Notes: a model not told the origin generated them from the letters alone. Positions 42,206 to 56,307 are shown, counted from the stretch's first letter. The stretch: 64,000 nucleotides of DNA from Flaccisagitta enflata (GCA_965153355.1 OZ231127.1:95976001-96040000), one strand, 5' to 3'. Translations and numbers: made by a program.

Positions 42206-42362
42206 CCAGCATTCATTCATTCATTCATTCATTCATTCGTTGATTCATTTTTCTCATTCATTCATTCATTAATTCATTTATTCATTCATTCATTCATTCA
42301 TTCATTCATTCATTCATTCATTTATTCATTCATTCATTCATTCATTCATTCATTCATTAATT
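42206..42362. repeat. (ATTC)n microsatellite
   Basis: Tetranucleotide ATTC array with a few ATTTATTC interruptions. Confidence 0.95.
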
Positions 42363-42542
42363 TACTTATTCCTTCTTTCGGAAAACTGAAAACAAGAAAG
42401 CGTGGTTTCATTTAAAACATCTTCGCAGAGTTTCGAAATTGTCACAGATTTTGCTATATCTTTTATGTATTTATTGGCTGTAAACTAGTGACAAACATTT
42501 TGTTTTGTTTTTTGTTTTTTCAACCTCTAGATCTAATGAAAC

Positions 42543-42711
<169 letters not shown>

Positions 42712-42969
42712 GAAAACGAAAGAAATGGTGGTGGAAATAGAAAATTGCCATAAATCGGTGGTGATTGAAAACCCGAGTCACTCCCAACAATACCCCGCGT
42801 CACTTGTTCTTCTTCTTCCTCTGCATGATTTTTTCCTCCTAATCTTTCGACAATTTCACATCCTCCACATTACTTGTTAATATAAGTAAAAACGTGTGAA
42901 AACACGCATATCAGCCCCTGTTCAGCTGCCCCCCCCCCCCACAATATCATTGCAACCCCGGGATGCTTT

Positions 42970-43192
42970 GCCTCTTTATCTTTTTCTTCTTTATCTTCTT
43001 CTACTTCTTCTTCTTCCTTATCTTCTTCTTTATCTTCTTTTACTTCTTCTTCTTCTTTATCTTCTTCTACTTCTTCTTCTTCTTTTTCTACTGCTTCTTC
43101 TTCTTCTTCTTCTTCTTCTTCTTCTTCTTCTTTTTCTTCTTCTTCTTCTTCTTCTTCTTCTTCTTCTTCTTCTTCTTCTTCTTCTTCTTCCT
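42970..43192. repeat. (CTT)n microsatellite, ~220 bp
   Basis: CTT/TTC array, degenerate on the left (TTATCTTCTTCTAC units of about 36 bp) and pure on the right. A (C)11 run at 42930 precedes it. Confidence 0.95.
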
Positions 43193-43199
43193 CTGAATG

Positions 43200-44200
43200 A
43201 ATAAATGAATTCAATTTACGAATAAAGCATAAAAATTACAAAATATGCAACTGGATACGCGTGTTTCGACAGTTAGCCTGTCTTGGCCTGTCTTGTCTTA
43301 GCTTGTCTTGTTTAAAGGTTTATCTGTTGTTACGTTTATTTTCATTTGCGTCACGGTAACGGGTGGACTTTAAAAAAGTAACTTTTTATCTTTTCATATC
43401 ACTTTTAAAATTTCTTCTAAGTAAAAAAATTTTCTTTAATTATTTAGATATGATCGTGCACATCATGTTTCATTATGGATATTTTTTATGAAGATCAATA
43501 TTTTTCAAGTTATCTTAAAAAACTGAATTGAATTAGGGACCACTTGAAAAATTTTGCTTGAAATTGAGTATAAAATAGTATTCTCTCCAAAGTTTGCTTT
43601 TGAATTGCAATAGTTGATTAAAAGTAGGTCTTAGGAAAGTATAAGCACCAATTTTTTTTAGATAAAAAAACAAATTCATATCCAAAACACCAATGATTAT
43701 CAATCATCATTTTTTATTAAAATAGGCAATAATGCCCAGAAATTTTTTTTTGATGGACCAAACATGGTTTGAATTTGTATATTATATTCATGTACACAAA
43801 TTAAAAGGCTTATTTATGTTGAATGATCACATAATAAGTAATTAAGAATCATCTTTATGTCATTGAGATAAAGTGACTACTTTTTTTATGTCCACCCGGT
43901 ATTAAGTATTTTTGTTATCAAATTTAATTTCTAAGAAGTCCGTCAGTTCTTTTTTTCTTCTTCCTCGCTTCATCTGAAATTGACGAGTTTGTCGTTTTTT
44001 TTATAGAGTCGGATGTAATTGATGTCCTATTGACAGAGATTTCATATGGATCAATGGGTGGTAAATTCGGTCGATAGAAAAACTAGATGAATGGACAATA
44101 TTGAGGGTACATAATGTAATTTAGTGTATTAATTATGATAAATGAAGAATAATGATAATAAGAAGAAGATTGGATGCGTGCATAAAAACTGAATTGCGAA
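43200..44200. other. AT-rich non-coding DNA
   Basis: No gene or family repeat recognised. Confidence 0.5.
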
Positions 44201-44204
44201 AGTG

Positions 44205-45300
44205 CTTTTCTTTTCTCAAAATTTTTTCAAATGAAACAAAAGATGACGACATAACATGAAAACCAATAATGATAATCGAATTCTGTAAAAAAAGCCTGGG
44301 AGAGAATGTTTTGGCATTTATTTGTACCAAATTTCAGCTTAAGGTCCCGAGTAGTATAGCCTCAATCTCGTTTTGAAGTCAAATTATGAATCTTACAAAA
44401 CCACTTTTTTTTATCAAACCCAGTAAAAAGTTTCGTGATTTTCTATATTTTTTCAGATGAATTGAACTCGTGAGTTTGAAAAAATATTACCTGCTATGAA
44501 ATAATTATGAAGAAATATCAAGTGTTTCACCGTACTTTTTGCATTATTACCAGGACAAAGAAGCTGGAAGGGCTCTAGAAGACACATTATCTCTAAAGAC
44601 ACTTGGTGTATACATTTTTATCATATTCTAGAATGTAATTTGAACTATGCGATTTGTATGAAAACAAGCAGGAAAATGATGTTTTTAGTGAATTTCTGCT
44701 TACAATTGTTTTTCATTTCCTGAGGTCGACATTTTAAATAAGCCAAACACAGGGAAATTTTGCATATTGAAAAACATAGTTCTCTCTGTAATCGATTTAG
44801 GAAGAGAACTATGTTCTTGTTTTTTTCATTTTTTCTTTTTCTATGCAAATTTAGAATTTCGACCAGCCCCTGTCAGTGACCAAAAATGAATTAAGTAGAA
44901 ATTTTTAATAATTCTTTTTTAGTAACAATGGCTTAACATGGTCTTCTTGCTGAATAAATGCAAATTTTTCTTTTTAATATCAAATCTGGGCCATGTCAAT
45001 CAATTTCATTGATTTAGTTTAGCATTTTCATTAATACATGATTTCCATTTTGACCTTCTTTGAAACACAAATGTCACCTTCGGAGGGAAGCTGTCCTCTG
45101 AATTTAGTGTGGAAATAGCATCAAGAAAAACTTGATACATATACTTCAAATGTAGATTAAAGCTAAACTAGTCGAGACGGAAAGCTGAAATTTGGCACAA
45201 ATAAATGCCAAAACATACTATTTCAGGTGTTCTTTTCAAAAATGGATTACTTCTAATAGTTCTGGAGTTATGTCGTCATCTTTTGTTTCATTTGAAAAAA
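44205..45300. mobile_element. Foldback element, ~1.1 kb
   Basis: TTTCAAATGAAACAAAAGAT and GACGACATAAC near 44226-44256 return inverted at 45264-45295. TTTTGGCATTTATTTGTACC and AAATTTCAGCTT near 44310-44338 return inverted at 45180-45222. The arms are about 150-180 bp and diverged; the interior is AT-rich and non-coding. Confidence 0.7.
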
Positions 45301-45349
45301 ATCATGCTGTATGAATGAATGAAAGCAATAAAAATTGGGACCAAGTAAA

Positions 45350-45498
45350 ACAAGGCCGGATACACGGCAATCCAGTTGCGGACGGTTGGGCAGGAGCAGT
45401 GATGCGAAAATCGCTTGGAATTCAAGAATATGACCAACCGACTGACGGACCGACCAACCGACACGGCGAGGTATAGAGTCGCGTGTCCGCGACTAAAA
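45350..45498 (-). mobile_element. F1 element, short subfamily
   Basis: AACAAGGCCGGATACACGGC, AGTTGCGGACGGTTGGGCAG, ACCGACCAACCGACACGG, and AGAGTCGCGTGTCCGCGACT. Nearly the inverse of 39139-39266. Confidence 0.9.
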
Positions 45499-45780
45499 AT
45501 CTGTCTTCCTCTCATTTTAAGCCGTGTGATAAGTGGCATTACAGTCGACACCCCGCGTTGTCGGTCCGTTGGTCCATACATCTCATTTTTACAAATTATA
45601 TATTTTGCGGTCCTTGGTCTCACTGAACCTGCCGAAATAAACTAGTGACCTCAAGCAAGGGCCTACCCGCATGCGACTGGGGTAGATTTCGACTTAGCCT
45701 TAGCAAAAACAAGAGTCTTACAAAAAAGACCGTCATAATCATTGAAGAAAATAAGTAAAATCCACAGCAAGCTTATACGG

Positions 45781-45977
45781 AACAAGACTGGATACACGGC
45801 TACCGAAGTCGCGTGCGGGTGAGCAGAGGCCATATTTGATGTCACTAGACCATATGGGCAGGAACAGTGAGGTCCAAAAATAAAAATCATAAAAAAGTAA
45901 ATTGTGACCGACCGACCTACCGACTGACGGACAACGCGGAGTGTAGACTGTAGAGTCGCATGCACGCGACTAAAAAA
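45781..45977 (-). mobile_element. F1 element, followed by an isolated F1 end
   Basis: ACAAGACTGGATACACGGCT, AGTCGCGTGCGGGTGAGCAG and GAGTCGCATGCACGCGACTA. At 45988-46013 a lone AACAAGGCCGGATACACGGC/TACCC end follows without a body. Confidence 0.8.
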
Positions 45978-46179
45978 AGTATTAAAAACAAGGCCGGATA
46001 CACGGCTACCCAGCCTTGTTTTCATGTCAATTTTTCCAGCACATCACACTTTTGGTCATTAACTTTGACTATAGAAGCTTTGTCTGTTCTTCCGTCCGTC
46101 TCTTACTCTGCCCATCCCTTGGTTTATCCCATAGTCCATTCACCATTCGTCAATCCATAACTCATGATTCCAGAAGTGT

Positions 46180-46340
<161 letters not shown>

Positions 46341-46419
46341 CGGTGTGCATTTATCATTCTTTATCCCTTTTTCTTTTCTTTTTTTCTTTTCTTCAGTCAA
46401 ATTTCATCCATGATGCTCA

Positions 46420-46560
46420 AATCAAACTTTTGAGAACTAAATCACCGCCTCGAGGATCAAGTCTCACCTTCAAAGCTCAAATCCCAGTCTCAAAACCTAA
46501 ATCCCAGCTTTGAGGCTCAAATCCCGACTTCAAGCCCCCCAGTCCTAGCTCTTAAGACGC
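46420..46560. repeat. Remnant of an F2-type CTCAAATCCCAG tandem
   Basis: TCAAATCCCAGTCTCAAAACC and TCAAATCCCAGCTTTGAGGC units resemble the interior of the F2 copy at 19.4 kb. Confidence 0.55.
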
Positions 46561-46649
46561 AAATTGAGGCCCCGCACGCACAGACAATTGCCTCCTTCAG
46601 AGCCGAATTAGGGGGAATTTTAGCGCTTAAGTTAACACTTTTTACTACA

Positions 46650-46795
46650 GTTGAAGTTCAACTGTTGAACCCTGCTCCAACAAATCCACTTTTAACTGAA
46701 CTCCGCCTACAACAGACATACTTTTAGCCTGTAATCATTACTCTCTTACATTGGTTCTAACGGAATGGTGTCTATTGCAGAAAAATGAAACAAGA
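46650..46795. mobile_element. Diverged F3-like MITE
   Basis: CAGTTGAAGTTCAACTGTTG, AACCCTGCTCCAACAAATCC at the left and GGTTCTAACGGAATGGTGTC at the right resemble F3; the right terminus is poorly preserved. Confidence 0.5.
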
Positions 46796-46799
46796 CCCA

Positions 46800-47115
46800 A
46801 ATCATGTGCAGATGGGCAGGGGCAGTGATAAACAGGTCGTCCAAAGGCAATATGTGATCAGTGATACCCGTTACCATGCTTTGTATGACTGTTAATTGAA
46901 GTGAGAGGAAGCAGGGCAGTGCGGCGGCCCCAAAAGGGGACGAAGTCCTGTAGAACACATTGCGACTTTCATTTGTCTGTCCACCTGTCCATCTGTTTGT
47001 TCACCTTCCCCCCCCCCCATGCCCTCTCAGGCCTGAAATCTGCCCTCTCAGATGGACAAACGGAAGTCCCCATGTGTTCTACAGGACTTCGGCCCCTTTG
47101 AGGCCGCTGCCAAAA
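46800..47115 (+). mobile_element. F2 element with short interior
   Basis: The inverted 3'-end segment (GGCAGGGGCAGTGATAAACA to TGATACCCG) lies at 46813-46875, then GGCGGCCCCAAAAGGGGACG, AAGTCCTGTAGAACACATTG, a single CAGGCCTGAAATCTGCCCTC unit and the inverted arm ending GGCCGCTGCC. Confidence 0.75.
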
Positions 47116-47860
47116 AAGGCTAACCAAGCACTTGAGTAGGAGCAGTACAGCAGAAACCGCCCGTAAAAGCAAAGTGTCACAAATGGACTAAACGACTGAC
47201 GGCTTATATAGTCACGTGAATGTGAATGGTTGTTGGTCCCTTGAAATCACCCTTCAAGATTGGACGAAATACAAAATTTTATGATAATTTTTCAACCCTT
47301 TTACCTGTCAACCCCTCAGGGCCATTTCCCCTCTCACTACCATATCCTGATATATACCAAATCAAGGGCAATGGGTACCACTGACCATTTCATTTAACAC
47401 TTTTTTTATTATTTTCCTTTCTTCCTCCCTCCTTTTCTTTCACTCTTCCATTTTTGCATTCTTTTTTCTGTCTTCCTTTGTTTCTCCCTTTGCTTGTGTT
47501 GTTTGTTTATTTCTTTTGTTTCTATTTTTTTTCTTTCTTTCCTTGATGGGATAACGAAGCTCAATCAGCAACACATTTCAGTATCTTTGTTGGAATACAC
47601 TCATATCTAATCTCATTATAAATCACGCATCCACGTACTTTTACACACACACATGCATGCATCAAAGTTACTTGCATTTCAATTCACATTGGTCTTCTAC
47701 TACACATGAACAGAACAATGCTATCAAGCAAAATGTGGGAAGGACAGACAGACACTGACATATAGACTGACATGTGCTCTAATAGACATTCGGAGACGGT
47801 GGACACATGTAAAAACGCTCGTTTATGGTGAAAGGTGAAGCACGTGAAAGAAAAAATAAA
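47116..47860. other. Non-coding DNA with an F2 tail fragment
   Basis: AAGGGCAATGGGTACCACTGACC at about 47365-47388 is an F2 tail. CT-rich and T-rich sequence follows (47390-47540). Confidence 0.5.
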
Positions 47861-47862
47861 AT

Positions 47863-47865
<3 letters not shown>

Positions 47866-47931
<66 letters not shown>
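47866..47931. repeat. (GA)n microsatellite
   Basis: About 64 bp of pure GA. A matching (CT)n of about 55 bp lies at 48179-48236, so the two can pair across the 250 bp between them. Confidence 0.95.
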
Positions 47932-47935
<4 letters not shown>

Positions 47936-48175
47936 AATGCAATGGGTAATTGGTTTTTTTTTCCACTTTGTCAAAATAGCAAAGTGTAGACTCTTTTTTC
48001 TTAATCCACTATAGGCCGAGTGCCAATGAGTGACGTTTTTTTCCATTCCACTCATGGCCGAATCATGAAATGAGGGCAGTGAGCTCCCAATTAACTCAAG
48101 GCCGATTCGGCCTTGAGTGTTTGAAGTACTGACTCTAGTACGAAATTCGGACTGAAGATACCTCCTCGCTGAAAT

Positions 48176-48229
<54 letters not shown>

Positions 48230-48299
48230 TCTCCCTCCCGTGGTTGAAAAAAAAATCAAGCAGTGGGAAAAAACAAAAGGCAAATTGAGATAAAGTTTA

Positions 48300-51200
48300 A
48301 GACATCTGGTGGATGAATTAAGACAAACTTAAACAAAGACAGGTGAGGATATTTTTGAGATAGAAAAAAGTTTTGGGATAAAAAAAATATGATCAATGAT
48401 TGATGATTGATGATGAGGTGGAAAAAACAAAAGATTGACATAGAGATAAGTAGAGACATCTTGAAAGAAAAAAGATAAAACAAACAAAAGACTAAGGTGA
48501 GGAAACATTCTGGGGATGTAAAAAATGAATGAATGATATAGATGAAACAAAAGATTTACATAAAGATAAGTGGAAAGACTATCATAGGAAAAAAAAAGAC
48601 TACTACAAACAAAAGATAGTGATAAGTGAGGACACACTTTGGGGATAAAAAAAAATCCTTAGAAATAGTGAGTGAGGACATTCTTTGAAGAGAAAAACAA
48701 AAGACAGTCAAAGAAGAAGGGTCTGGTGAGTGAGGACATCTATTGAGAAAAAAAAAGACTACTACAAACAAAAGATAGTGGTAAGTGAGGACACACTTTT
48801 GGGATGAAAAAAATCCTTAGAAATGGTGAGTGAGGACATTCTTTGAAGAGAAAACAAAAGACTATCAAAGAAAAAGATCTGGTGAGTGAGGACATCTACA
48901 GAAAAAAAAGACTACTACAAACAAAAGATAGTGGTGAGTGAGGACACACTTTTGGATGAAAAAAAACTTAGAAATGGTGAGTGAGGACATTCTTTGAAGA
49001 GAAAAACAAAAGACTATCAAAGAAAAAGGGTCTGGTGAGTGAGGACATCTATTGAGAAAAAAAAAGACTACTACAAACAAAAGATAGTGGTGAGTGAGGA
49101 CACACTTTTGGGATGAAAAAAAATCCTTAGAAATGGTGAGTGAGGACATTCTTTGAAGAGAAAAACAAAAGACAGTCAAAGAAGAAGGGTCTGGTGAGTG
49201 AGGACATCTATTGAGAAAAAAAAGACTACTACAAACAAAAGATAGTGGTGAGTGAGGACACACTTTTAGGATGAAAAAAAAATCCCTAGAAATGGTGAGT
49301 GAGGACATTCTTTGAAGAGAAAAACAAAAGACTATCAAAGAAAAAAGGTCTGGTGAGTGAGGACATCTATTGAGAAAAAAAAAGACTACTACAAACAAAA
49401 GATAGTGGTGAGTGAGGACACACTTTTGGGATGAAAAAAAATCCTTAGAAATGGTGAGTGAGGACATTCTTTGAAGAGATAAACAAAAGACTATCAAAGA
49501 AAAAAAGATCTGGTGAGTGAGGACATCTATTGAGAAAAAAAAAGACTACTACAAACAAAAGATAGTGGTGAGTGAGGACACACTTTTGGGATGAAAAAAA
49601 ATCCTTAGAAATGGTGAGTGAGGACATTCTTTGAAGAGAAAAACAAAAGACTATCAAAGAAAAAGGGTCTGGTGAGTGAGGACATCTATTGAGAAAAAAA
49701 AAGACTACTACAAACAAAAGATAGTGGTGAGTGAGGACACACTTTTGGGATGAAAAAAAATCCTTAGAAATGGTGAGTGAGGACATTCTTTGAAGAGAAA
49801 AACAAAAGACTATCAAAGAAAAAGGGTCTGGTGAGTGAGGACATCTATTGAGAAAAAAAAAAGACTACTACAAACAAAAGATAGTGGTGAGTGAGGACAC
49901 ACTTTTGGGATGAAAAAAAATCCTTAGAAATGGTGAGTGAGGACATTCTTTGAAGAGAAAAACAAAAGACTATCAAAGAAAAAAGGTCTGGTGAGTGAGG
50001 ACATCTATTGAGAAAAAAAAAAGACTACTACAAACAAAAGAAAGTGGTGAGTGAGGGCACACTTTTAGGATGAAAAAAAATCCCTAGAAATGGTGAGTGA
50101 GGACATTCTTTGAAGAGAAAAACAAAAGACTATCAAAGAAAAAAGGTCTGGTGAGTGAGGACATCTATTGAGAAAAAAAAAGACTACTACAAACAAAAGA
50201 TAGTGGTGAGTGAAGACACACATTTAGGATGAAAAAAAATCCTTAGAAATGGTGAGTGAGGACATTCTTTGAAGAGAAAAACAAAAGACTATCAATGAAA
50301 AAAAAGATCTGGCGAGTGAGGACATCTATTGAGAAAAAAAAGACTACTACAAACAAAAGATAGTGGTGAGTGAGGACACACTTTTGGGATGAAAAAAAAT
50401 CCTTAGAAATGGTGAGTGAGGACATTCTTTGAAGAGAAAAACAAAAGACTATCAAAGAAAAAAGGTCTGGTGAGTGAGGACATCTATTGAGAAAAAAAAA
50501 GACTACTACAAACAAAAGATAGTGGTGAGTGAGGACACACTTTTGGGATGAAAAAAAATCCTTAGAAATTGTGAGTGAGGACATTCTTTGAAGAGGAAAA
50601 CAAGAGACTATCATAGAAAAAGGGTCTGGTGAGTGAGGACATCTATTGAAAAAAAGGCTACTACAAACAAAAGATAGTGGTGAGTGAGGACACACTTTTG
50701 GGATGAAAAAAAATCCTTAGAAATGGTGAGTGAGGACATTCTTTGAAGAGAAAAACAAAAGACTATCAAAGAAAAAAGATCTGGTGAGTGAGGACATCTA
50801 TTGAGAAAAAAAAAGACTACTACAAACAAAAGATAGTGGTGAATGAGGACACACTTTTGGGATGAAAAAAAATCCTTAGAAATGGTGAGTGAGGACATTC
50901 TTTGAAGAGAAAAACAAAAGACTATCAAAGAAAAAAGGTCTGGTGAGTGAGGACATCTATTGAGAAAAAAAAAAGACTACTACAAACAAAAGATAGTGGT
51001 GAGTGAGGACACACTTTTGGGATGAAAAAAAATCCTTAGAAATTGTGAGTGAGGACATTCTTTGAAGAGAAAAACAAAAGACTATCAAAGAAAAAGGATC
51101 TGGTGAGTGAGGACATCTATTGAGAAAAAAAAAGACTACTACAAACAAAAGATAGTGGTGAGTGAGGACACACTTTTAGGATGAAAAAAAATCCTTAGAA

Positions 51201-52720
51201 ATGGTGAGTGAGGACATTCTTTGAAGAGAAAAACAAAAGACTATCAAAGAAAAAAGGTCTGGTGAGTGAGGACATCTATTGAGAAAAAAAAAGACTACTA
51301 CAAACAAAAGATAGTGGTGAGTGAGGACACACTTTTGGGATGAAAAAAAAATCCTTAGAAATGGTGAGTGAGGACATTCTTTGAAGAGAAAAACAAAAGA
51401 CTATCAAAGAAAAAAGATCTGGTGAGTGAGGACATCTATTGAGAAAAAAAAAGACTACTACAAACAAAAGATAGTGGTGAGTGAGGACACACTTTTGGGA
51501 TGAAAAAAAATCCTTAGAAATGGTGAGTGAGGACATTCTTTGAAGAGAAAAACAAAAGACAGTCAAAGAAGAAGGGTCTGGTGAGTGAGGACATCTATTG
51601 AGAAAAAAAAAGACTACTACAAACAAAAGATAGTGGTGAGTGAGGACACACTTTTAGGATGAAAAAAAATCCCTAGAAATGGTGAGTGAGGACATTCTTT
51701 GAAGAGAAAAACAAAAGACTATCAAAGAAAAAAGGTCTGGTGAGTGAGGACATCTATTGAGAAAAAAAAAGACTACTACAAACAAAAGATAGTGGTGAGT
51801 GAGGACACACTTTTGGGATGAAAAAAAATCCTTAGAAATGGTGAGTGAGGACATTCTTTGAAGAGAAAAACAAAAGACTATCAAAGAAAAAAGATCTGGT
51901 GAGTGAGGACATCTATTGAGAAAAAAAAAGACTACTACAAACAAAAGATAGTGGTGAGTGAGGACACACTTCTGGGATGGAAAAAAATCCTTAGAAATTA
52001 TGAGTGAGGACATTCTTTGAAGAGAAGAACAAAAGACTATCAAAGAAAAAAGATCTGGTGAGTGAGGACATCTATTGAGAAAAAAAAAAGACTACTACAA
52101 ACAAAAGATAGTGGTGAGTGAGGACACACTTTTGGGATGAAAAAAAATCCTTAGAAATGGTGAGTGAGGACATTCTTTGAAGAGAAAAACAAAAGACTAT
52201 CAAAGAAAAAGGGTCTGGTGAGTGAGGACATCTATTGAGAAAAAAAAAGACTACTACAAACAAAAGATAGTGGTGAGTGAGGACACATTTTTGGGATGAA
52301 AAAAAATCCTCAGAAATGGTGAGTGAGGACATTTTTTGAAAAGAAAAACAAAAGACTATCAAAGAAAAAGGGTCTGGTGAGTGAGGACATCTATTGAAAA
52401 AAAAAAGACTATTTCACACAGAAGATAGTGGTGAGTGAGGACACACTTTTGGGATGAAAAAAAATCCTTAGAAATGGTGAGTGAGGACATTCTTTGAAGA
52501 GAAAAACAAAAGACTATCAAAGAAAAAAGGTTTGGTGAGTGAGGACATCTATGGAGAAAAAAAAAGACTACTACAAACAAAAGATTATGTTGAGTGAGGA
52601 CACAATTTTGGGATAAAAAAATCCTTAAGAAATAGTGAGTGAGGACATTCTTTGAAGAAAAAATTTTAGAATATTGTTTGTTTGTTTTGATGGTGAGTGA
52701 GGACAAAAAAAAAGGGAAGG
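48300..52720 (+). repeat. Tandem array of a ~160-bp unit (about 24 copies) with GTGAGTGAGGACA three times per unit
   Basis: Regular copies run from about 48640 to 52640, with older diverged units to 48300 and a final partial unit to 52710. Each unit has three sub-blocks ending in GGTGAGTGAGGACA: GATAGTGGTGAGTGAGGACA, GAAATGGTGAGTGAGGACAT and GTCTGGTGAGTGAGGACATC. They are separated by A-rich spacers (GATGAAAAAAAATCCTTAGA, GAAAAACAAAAGACTATCAA, AAAGACTACTACAAACAAAA). Copies differ by a few bases and in A-run length. The minus strand is open in long stretches with a 54-codon period, which follows from the unit and is not evidence of a gene. Confidence 0.95.
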
Positions 52721-52767
52721 AAAATAAAAAACAAAATTTACCCAGGACTAAGTGGATCTTGCTTCGC

Positions 52768-54150
52768 TGCGATCCACAATCACATGTGAAAGGAAAAAGG
52801 GGTAACGCCATATCATTTACAGTCGTGCCACACCCCTTATTTACATTGTAATGAATAGGACATGGTGCAAAGGAAGGAGTCAAAATAGGCGTTCAGAGGG
52901 TCCAAATAATGAAATCTTCATATGGGTCATAACTCTCTTGGAACATGGTCAAATTTTGTATTAGGACACTAAAAAAACAAAAATCAATGCAAAATACATG
53001 GTTGGGCAAAATTTCCGTATTTTGAGGCCAATGTTGAACATTTCCCCATCTATCACCTTTTACCCATGATGGTAAAATCAAAACGGTTACTCCAAGGGAG
53101 GTAGAAAATCATCAACAAGACCTGAAATTACTTTTTAATACCTCAAAGAACCAACTAAATTGCGAGCCGGCCCTCCCCTATGAATATGGGGCCCTAACAT
53201 AATGTCTGTTGTATACACAAAAAGTGAAAAAAGTCATCTTCTTTTTACAACTTGACAGTCTTCACGGGAAATTGCCGTTTTGCATAGAAATTGAAAAATT
53301 GCAAAATCCGAGAACATACAGACCTCCCAAAATTGATTCTTAAGGAACGTATGTTTTTGTTTATGCAAAAGAATCATCCTATCTCAAGATCGGCAATTTC
53401 CCGCTCAATAAATGTTTTTTTCGAAAATCTAAAATTTGCTTAAAAATAACACAAAATGACACCAAAACCCCACTTAATATTGACCGAATAACTTGAAATT
53501 TGACATGGAGCAACCTCAGACAATACATTACCTTGCCCTAAAATCTCAAGTTAATCGGAGGTCGGGAAGTAGGGTTATTAAGCCGAAGAAAAAAAAGTTC
53601 AAAAATTCTTAGTTTTGATTTGTCACATGACCTTTTCAATGAATTAAGTGTATTTTCATAGTGGAAGGGGGAAAAAATCTTGGCAAAAATTTTTGGCATA
53701 TCTTGAAAGGTTGCTTAGAGGGTATAAAAAGAGAAAACGACTATGATTCATTTTTTTAATTGCTTTATCATCGTGTATGTAAGCAACTGAGAAACAAATT
53801 GTCACATCAAATGACGATTTTGATGAGGATTTTACCGCTTTGTCGTCCTGTACAGTATATCTAGTGCTTATTGAAGGGTCCAAGTCCGTTCTTATAAGTA
53901 ATATGCCACCAAATGACATGTCCACAACATTTGTTGAAAGAAAAAACGAGTTTTTTTTATTAAAATAAGGTTGAAAAATGGTTGACCCTTTAAACCTGTT
54001 TTCTGGTCTGCTTTCTGACATAGGGAGAAGGAAGAGGAAGAGGAAGCTCTTATACTTTACAATGGGAAAGGTTGGGTTGGCACGACTGTAAATGATAAAG
54101 TCTCATGAACTTTTCCTTTTAGTTATTAGGTTGATTTGTGATTGCGCACG
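52768..54150. mobile_element. Element with ~100-bp inverted ends, non-coding interior
   Basis: CAATCACATGTGAAAGGAAA, TATCATTTACAGTCGTGCCA and CATTGTAA near 52778-52850 return inverted between 54057 and 54150 (GGCACGACTGTAAATGATAA). The interior (1.2 kb) is AT-rich without a supported gene; a 121-codon minus frame at 53656-54021 has no recognised similarity. Confidence 0.7.
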
Positions 54151-54940
54151 GTCTGGTGATATGTCCGATTGGCATTTCCAAAGTAGGTTGATATCGACCC
54201 CCCCAATCTGCAATGATTATAGCAACCACAATCTGGTTAGGCCTTAGCATGAAACTATCATGACATTCAAATATTTCTCCCGGGTTTACAACATAATCAC
54301 ACACACACACAGGTCGTGAAATGATGATTGAAAATCTGGGGAATTTATTTTGATATCAAAAACGTGACTACTGCATTCGGGTGTGTCAATATGCAAAACA
54401 TTAATTCCTGAGAGTATAATGCTAAGGCATCATGGGGTTACTCATTTAAATACTTTCAATTTTTTTCTTTTTTCAATTTTCGGTTATCTTCCGTTTTTTC
54501 TAAAATCCCTGTTTTGCCCCTAATTTGCATAACGTTGTGATCACGTTTTTGACTTTTCATCCATTGCCTTGTATGGTGGGGCATTCGAATTACTTCTAAA
54601 TGCTGCTATCCTCTTTAAAGCTTCACAGAAAAGTGCCTGGGTTAATCATATCAACTTCAATGAAATAGTAAAATGATCTTTTTTGGTTAATCAATTTGTT
54701 TCTTGGCGAACAAGAGTGCAGACATTGCATTAGATTTCGATCGCAAAAAAAAACGGTTGCCAAATGAATTTTGAAAAAAGAAAAACGGTGATCATTCTAA
54801 AATCAATAGCCCCATCTTGCGTCAGCGTTACGGTCTCAAATTCAGTCATCACCCGTATTTGACACACCTGACTACTGCATAATTGCATTCTGGTTACTAT
54901 TTTCATTCCATAATCCATATCAATATCTCCTTGACTCAAA
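54151..54940. other. Non-coding DNA
   Basis: No gene or repeat family recognised. An ACGTGACTACTGCATTCGGG phrase (54363) has a related ACCTGACTACTGCATAATTG at 54866. Confidence 0.45.
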
Positions 54941-54944
54941 CACG

Positions 54945-55997
<1,053 letters not shown>

Positions 55998-56166
55998 CAG
56001 TTGAAGCCAGCTCCAATGCACCTGCTACTAACAGAATTCCACCTGTATTAGAGGCAAATTCAAAGTCCTTTTAACTAATATCTTTTTATTTTCGCATATT
56101 GGCTAAATCAGAATCACAGATACAATTTGTTAATCCCTTGAAATCTGTAAGAGCGGGATTTAACTG
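55998..56166. mobile_element. F3 MITE, 169 bp, TA-flanked
   Basis: CAGTTGAAGCCAGCTCCAAT ... AGAGCGGGATTTAACTG, with TA on both sides (55996-55997, 56167-56168). Confidence 0.8.
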
Positions 56167-56307
56167 TATCTTTTATAGTAAATATAACATTTTGCAGAAA
56201 AATATATCACTAAATGTTAAAAAAAACCAAATTGTTAGCAATCTTCTGTCACTTTTCTATCTTTTATAGCAGGTTTTCACTGTTTCATCATTACGTAACA
56301 ATAGCGT

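Noticed and set aside
42870-43214. Glu-rich acidic ORF
   Set aside because: Translation of the (CTT)n array on the opposite strand; only short unique ends.
48640-52640. CRISPR-like regular repeat array
   Set aside because: Spacers are themselves repeated and the context is eukaryotic; this is a tandem satellite.
48556-52883. Several 100-210 codon minus-strand ORFs rich in F, S, H and L
   Set aside because: The frame repeats with the ~160-bp satellite unit and shifts wherever the A-run length changes. No conserved start or similarity.
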